Assembly (NCBI GenBank): GCA_026416355.1
Contig: JAOAFH010000095.1
Location: 1 to 11,161, forward strand
Reading direction: 5' to 3'
DNA length: 11,161 bases
Source of the DNA: Clostridiales bacterium
Lineage (GTDB): Bacteria; Bacillota; Clostridia; Clostridiales; Caloramatoraceae
The position numbers and the translations under genes were made by a program. This document shows, piece after piece, positions 8,389 through 11,161 of the stretch (position 1 is the stretch's first letter; the number at the start of each line of letters is the position of its first letter). The notes under the pieces are model-generated. The model saw only the letters and a list, made by a program, of their open reading frames with translations. It had not been told where the DNA came from and ran no database searches.

Positions 8389-9240
8389 TTATTCTTTTAC
8401 TGAACCTGCAGAAATACTGCTGATAATGTATTTTGAGAACACTGCAAATGCTATAATTATTGGAATAACTGACATTGATATAGCTAAATACATTGAACCT
8501 AAGTTTTCAGCTACCTTACCACCCTTTAAATATCCCATAAGAACTGGTAGTGGGTATTTTTCTGGTGAGAATATTATTATAAGTGGAACTAAATAGTTGT
8601 TCCATGCTCCAATAAATGCAAATATTGACATTGTTGCAATTGCTGGTAGCATCATTGGTAATATTATTTTGTGGAATATTGATATTTCACCTGCTCCATC
8701 TACTCTTGCTGCTTCGATTAAAGCAGGGTGCATTGTTGATACTAGATATTGACGCATAAAGAATACTGTAAAAGGTGTTGCAATTGAAGGTACAATTAGT
8801 GGTATATAAGTATTTAATAGCTTTAATGATTTATTTAATTCAAAGAAACCAAGTAAACCTAATTGGCTTGGAATCATCATCATAATTAGAATTAGCATAA
8901 ATAAAACTTTTTTACCCTTGAAATCATATGCATAAAATCCATAAGCAGTTAATGCTGAGAAGTATCCACTTAGAACAGTTACGGAAGCTGCAATAATAAA
9001 GCTGTTTTTAAAACCTAGCCATATTCCTGTAAATCTTCCATCAGTTACGTTCATGTGATACATCATGTTTTTATAGTTATCAACTAGACTGTTACCAGGT
9101 ATTAAAGTGAAACCTCTTACAATCTCTGTATTTGAACGTGTTGCGTTTATTAACATCATTGCAAAAGGAACTAAACATATTATTGAAAGTAATATTAGAA
9201 AAGCATATAAAATCCCTTTAAAAAAATTTGTTTTATTCAA
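8389..9240 (-). CDS. Carbohydrate ABC transporter permease, MalG/UgpE type
   Basis: A 283-residue integral membrane protein with about six hydrophobic helices: near 10-30, 75-100, 112-134, 145-163, 200-224 and 250-275. The cytoplasmic EAA loop, where the ATPase docks, is at 176-195: EAARVDGAG followed by the LP at 194-195. Sequence and length match the COG0395 class, the second of two permeases in CUT1 sugar importers. The start is TTG at 9240; AAGGAGG at 9249-9255 is eight bases upstream and overlaps the stop of the preceding permease, which suggests translational coupling. The next in-frame ATG would remove most of the first helix. Works as a heterodimer with the neighbouring permease to import oligosaccharide delivered by the binding protein. 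Confidence 0.93.
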   Translation of the reverse strand: MNKTNFFKGILYAFLILLSIICLVPFAMMLINATRSNTEIVRGFTLIPGNSLVDNYKNMMYHMNVTDGRFTGIWLGFKNSFIIAASVTVLSGYFSALTAYGFYAYDFKGKKVLFMLILIMMMIPSQLGLLGFFELNKSLKLLNTYIPLIVPSIATPFTVFFMRQYLVSTMHPALIEAARVDGAGEISIFHKIILPMMLPAIATMSIFAFIGAWNNYLVPLIIIFSPEKYPLPVLMGYLKGGKVAENLGSMYLAISMSVIPIIIAFAVFSKYIISSISAGSVKE

Positions 9241-9256
9241 AAGTCACACCTCCTTA
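9241..9256 (-). promoter_or_regulatory. Shine-Dalgarno overlapping upstream stop; supports TTG start of second permease
   Basis: The TAA of the first permease (9254-9256) shares bases with AAGGAGG (9249-9255), followed by an 8-base spacer to TTG. No in-frame ATG is near, so the non-AUG start is preferred. Confidence 0.75.
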
Positions 9257-10147
9257 AACCTCTTCTTTGAACATGCCTTTAAATACAATCATTGAGAATC
9301 CTAGTATTATAATGAATAATCCATACGCTACAGCAGCCGCATATCCAAAGTTACGGTATTTAAATGCTTGGTTAAATAGATAAAGAACCATTGTAACTAA
9401 AGAACCTTCTGGTCCACCAAGTCCATTTTGTGACATTAAGAATGGTATTTCAAACAACTGTAATCCACCTATTAATGATGTTATAACTACATAAAGCATT
9501 ATTGGTCTTAAAAGTGGTAATGTTACCTTAAAGAATGTTTGTGATCTGTTAGCACCATCTATCATTGCTGCTTCAAAATAATCCTTTGATATACCTTGAA
9601 TACCTGCAAAAACTATTATAAATGTGTGTCCAAACCATAACCATGTTTGTATAAGTGAAACTGATAATTGCGCTGTCGCTGGTTGTCCTAGCCAATTTAT
9701 AGGTTTTGATATAAGTCCGTATTTTAAAAGCATTGAGTTTAATGCTCCGTGTTGCCAATCTAATATGAATAAGAATAGTAATGCAACAGATGATACTGTT
9801 ATTAAATTAGGTAAATAAAATACTGCTCTGAAGAAGTTCATGCCCTTTATCTTTAACCTAATGTCTGAGAATATTACCGATAAAATTAATGCTATCGATA
9901 ATTGTAGTACAATATTAACCCCCCATATTTTCCATGTATTTACGAAAGCTTGTAAGAAATATTTGTCACCTAATAGTCTTGCATATTGCTGTAATCCTAC
10001 GAAATTTGCATCATATGGAGAACCTACTCCTTTAAAATCTGTAAAGCTCATATAAAGTGAAAGTAATATTGGATAAATTCCAAATATAGCAAACACTATA
10101 AAAAAGGGAGAAACAAATAAATATCCATAACGATTTTTTGACCTCAT
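9254..10147 (-). CDS. Carbohydrate ABC transporter permease, MalF/UgpA type
   Basis: A 297-residue protein beginning MRSKNRYGYLFVSPFFIVFA, the usual start of COG1175 permeases. About six membrane helices: near 8-33, 68-94, 106-129, 160-184, 214-236 and 268-290. The EAA loop is at 192-211 (EAAMIDGANR, then LP at 210-211). ATG 10147 is preceded by AGAGGG with a 6-base spacer. It forms the transmembrane pore with the second permease, 13 bases downstream. The neighbours are a sugar-binding protein and beta-glucan-degrading enzymes, so the cargo is inferred to be beta-glucan oligosaccharides. No ATPase gene is seen in this window. CUT1 importers in Bacillota commonly share one MsmX/UgpC-like ATPase encoded elsewhere. 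Confidence 0.94.
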   Translation of the reverse strand: MRSKNRYGYLFVSPFFIVFAIFGIYPILLSLYMSFTDFKGVGSPYDANFVGLQQYARLLGDKYFLQAFVNTWKIWGVNIVLQLSIALILSVIFSDIRLKIKGMNFFRAVFYLPNLITVSSVALLFLFILDWQHGALNSMLLKYGLISKPINWLGQPATAQLSVSLIQTWLWFGHTFIIVFAGIQGISKDYFEAAMIDGANRSQTFFKVTLPLLRPIMLYVVITSLIGGLQLFEIPFLMSQNGLGGPEGSLVTMVLYLFNQAFKYRNFGYAAAVAYGLFIIILGFSMIVFKGMFKEEV

Positions 10148-10164
10148 AGTGCACCCTCTTTCTT

Positions 10165-10207
10165 AAAAATTAGTATAATAGGTGAACCAATGCCCACCTA
10201 TTATACT
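10165..10207 (-). terminator. Terminator-like hairpin between binding-protein and permease genes
   Basis: A perfect 13-base inverted repeat: AGTATAATAGGTG (10172-10184) and its complement (10195-10207), with a 10-base loop, lying 12 bases after the binding-protein stop. On the minus strand the stem is followed by AATTTTTAAG, a short U-run. It is the strongest terminator candidate here. Such a partial terminator after the first cistron is known to let binding protein be made in excess over permeases; that role is inferred. Confidence 0.7.
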
Positions 10208-10219
10208 TTATTTTGTCTA

Positions 10220-11161
10220 TTACTTATCTAATGGAGTTTTAATGTCTGGATAAGCATTCTTAACTTGCTTATAGAATTCATTTATAGCTTGTTCTTTTGT
10301 TTTCTTTCCATTTACATATTCTGATACAAGGTTACCCCAAATTTGATCTATACCTTGGTCATACTTTGTAACTATTTCTGGATGTATCTTGTCTGCTTCC
10401 TTTAAGAAGAAATCATAGTGATTTTGTCCCTTTAGGAAATCATCTTTAGCTGAATCTTTTACCTTATCAGTTACAGGCTTATATGATAATAGGTCTCCTG
10501 TTTCTTTATACCACCAGTTTAAGAATTCTTCATCATGAGTCATCATCTTAACAAATTCCCAAGCTGCACCTTTGTTTTGTGAACCTGAGTAAACTCCTAG
10601 CCAAGTTCCTCCCCAGAAGTATGGTGATGGTCCTGAAGTTAATCCCCAATCTCCTGCTGTATTCTTAGCATTTGGCTTAATTACATAGTGAAGTCCCCAA
10701 GTTGGCATTACATATCCGAATACTTCAACCTTATTACCCTTAACCTTGTTTATTTCCTTTTCCCATCCTGCATTAAATGGAACTGGTCCTTGCATTGAAG
10801 CAAACCATGAAGCTGACCATTCTGGTGCCATAGCTGTATATTCTTTGTCACGTAGTTGCTTTTGATAATCCATTGAATCTATTTGTGCTTGAGTTAATTG
10901 TAGTTCGTTCTTTTCATTTACCCATGGCTTCGGATCTGATCCCTTAGCAAACCAACGGATTGCACCTTCATCTGGTACTATCTTATATCCTGCCTTCTTT
11001 AAATCTTCAGCAGCCTTCATAAAGTTTTCCATATTTGATAGCTTTTCAGCAACGAATGCTGGATCATCATTTCCCCAAACTTTTTTAGCAATCCATCTCT
11101 TATATATAAATCCACCTGGAGTTGCTTGCCATGATAGAGCCTTTACGTTACCTTTGCTATC
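10220..11161 (-). CDS. Extracellular sugar-binding protein of ABC transporter (N-terminus cut by window edge)
   Basis: 314 codons are open from the right edge to TAA at 10220; the true start lies outside the window, and the internal ATG at 11032 is not the start. The first visible part contains KALSWQATPGGFIYKR, the characteristic block of family 1 (CUT1) sugar-binding proteins in which the Trp/Pro segment helps form the ligand cleft. The middle is rich in Trp and Tyr (FAKGSDPKPW, MAPEWSASWF, SPYFWGGTWLGV), typical of aromatic stacking on sugar rings. The region WEFVKMMTHDEEFLNWWYKETG is the usual C-lobe helix pair. The signal peptide and lipobox, expected for a Gram-positive lipoprotein, are not visible. 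First known gene of the operon, followed by a hairpin and the two permeases. Ligand identity is inferred from context only. Confidence 0.92.
   Translation of the reverse strand, partial: DSKGNVKALSWQATPGGFIYKRWIAKKVWGNDDPAFVAEKLSNMENFMKAAEDLKKAGYKIVPDEGAIRWFAKGSDPKPWVNEKNELQLTQAQIDSMDYQKQLRDKEYTAMAPEWSASWFASMQGPVPFNAGWEKEINKVKGNKVEVFGYVMPTWGLHYVIKPNAKNTAGDWGLTSGPSPYFWGGTWLGVYSGSQNKGAAWEFVKMMTHDEEFLNWWYKETGDLLSYKPVTDKVKDSAKDDFLKGQNHYDFFLKEADKIHPEIVTKYDQGIDQIWGNLVSEYVNGKKTKEQAINEFYKQVKNAYPDIKTPLDK

Noticed and set aside
1..11161. CRISPR arrays, tRNAs, insertion sequences, phage or defence genes
   Set aside because: No regular repeats, tRNA-like folds, transposase or defence motifs were seen; the window is almost entirely a metabolic operon.

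Overview
The window is AT-rich, uses AGA/ATA/TTA codons heavily, carries strong GGAGG ribosome binding sites and has every gene on the minus strand. This suggests a Bacillota organism, most likely a Clostridium-like anaerobe; that is inference, since no rRNA or other marker gene is present.

Read in the direction of transcription (right to left), the layout is: an ABC sugar-binding protein (N-terminus beyond the right edge); a terminator-like hairpin; two inner-membrane permeases of the MalF/UgpA and MalG/UgpE types; a second hairpin; a large inverting glycoside phosphorylase of the GH94/GH149/GH161 group, interrupted by an in-frame TAA; an intracellular GH30 beta-glycosidase; a third hairpin; a GH1 beta-glucosidase; and a GH94 phosphorylase resembling laminaribiose phosphorylases, whose C-terminus runs off the left edge. 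Gaps between genes are 13 to about 92 bases and nearly every gene has its own good Shine-Dalgarno, so this looks like one catabolic operon. Its promoter and any regulator lie outside the window. No stretch over 300 bases lacks coding sequence.

The genes make a coherent pathway. Beta-glucan oligosaccharides, made outside the cell by enzymes not encoded here, are imported unphosphorylated by the ABC transporter. In the cytoplasm they are shortened by the large phosphorylase (yielding glucose 1-phosphate), relieved of branches or other beta-linked glucose by GH30, and finished by the GH94 phosphorylase and GH1. The GH30 + GH1 + laminaribiose-phosphorylase-like combination points to beta-1,3(/1,6)-glucan (laminarin-type) oligosaccharides. 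Beta-1,2- or beta-1,4-glucans cannot be excluded from sequence reading alone. No transporter ATPase is present, so a shared MsmX/UgpC-type ATPase encoded elsewhere is presumed.

The main anomaly is the TAA at codon 501 of the roughly 1067-codon large phosphorylase. Reading frame and conserved motifs continue intact on both sides. It is a recent nonsense mutation, a sequencing error or, much less likely, a recoding or split-gene event. No clearly new biological system is visible.
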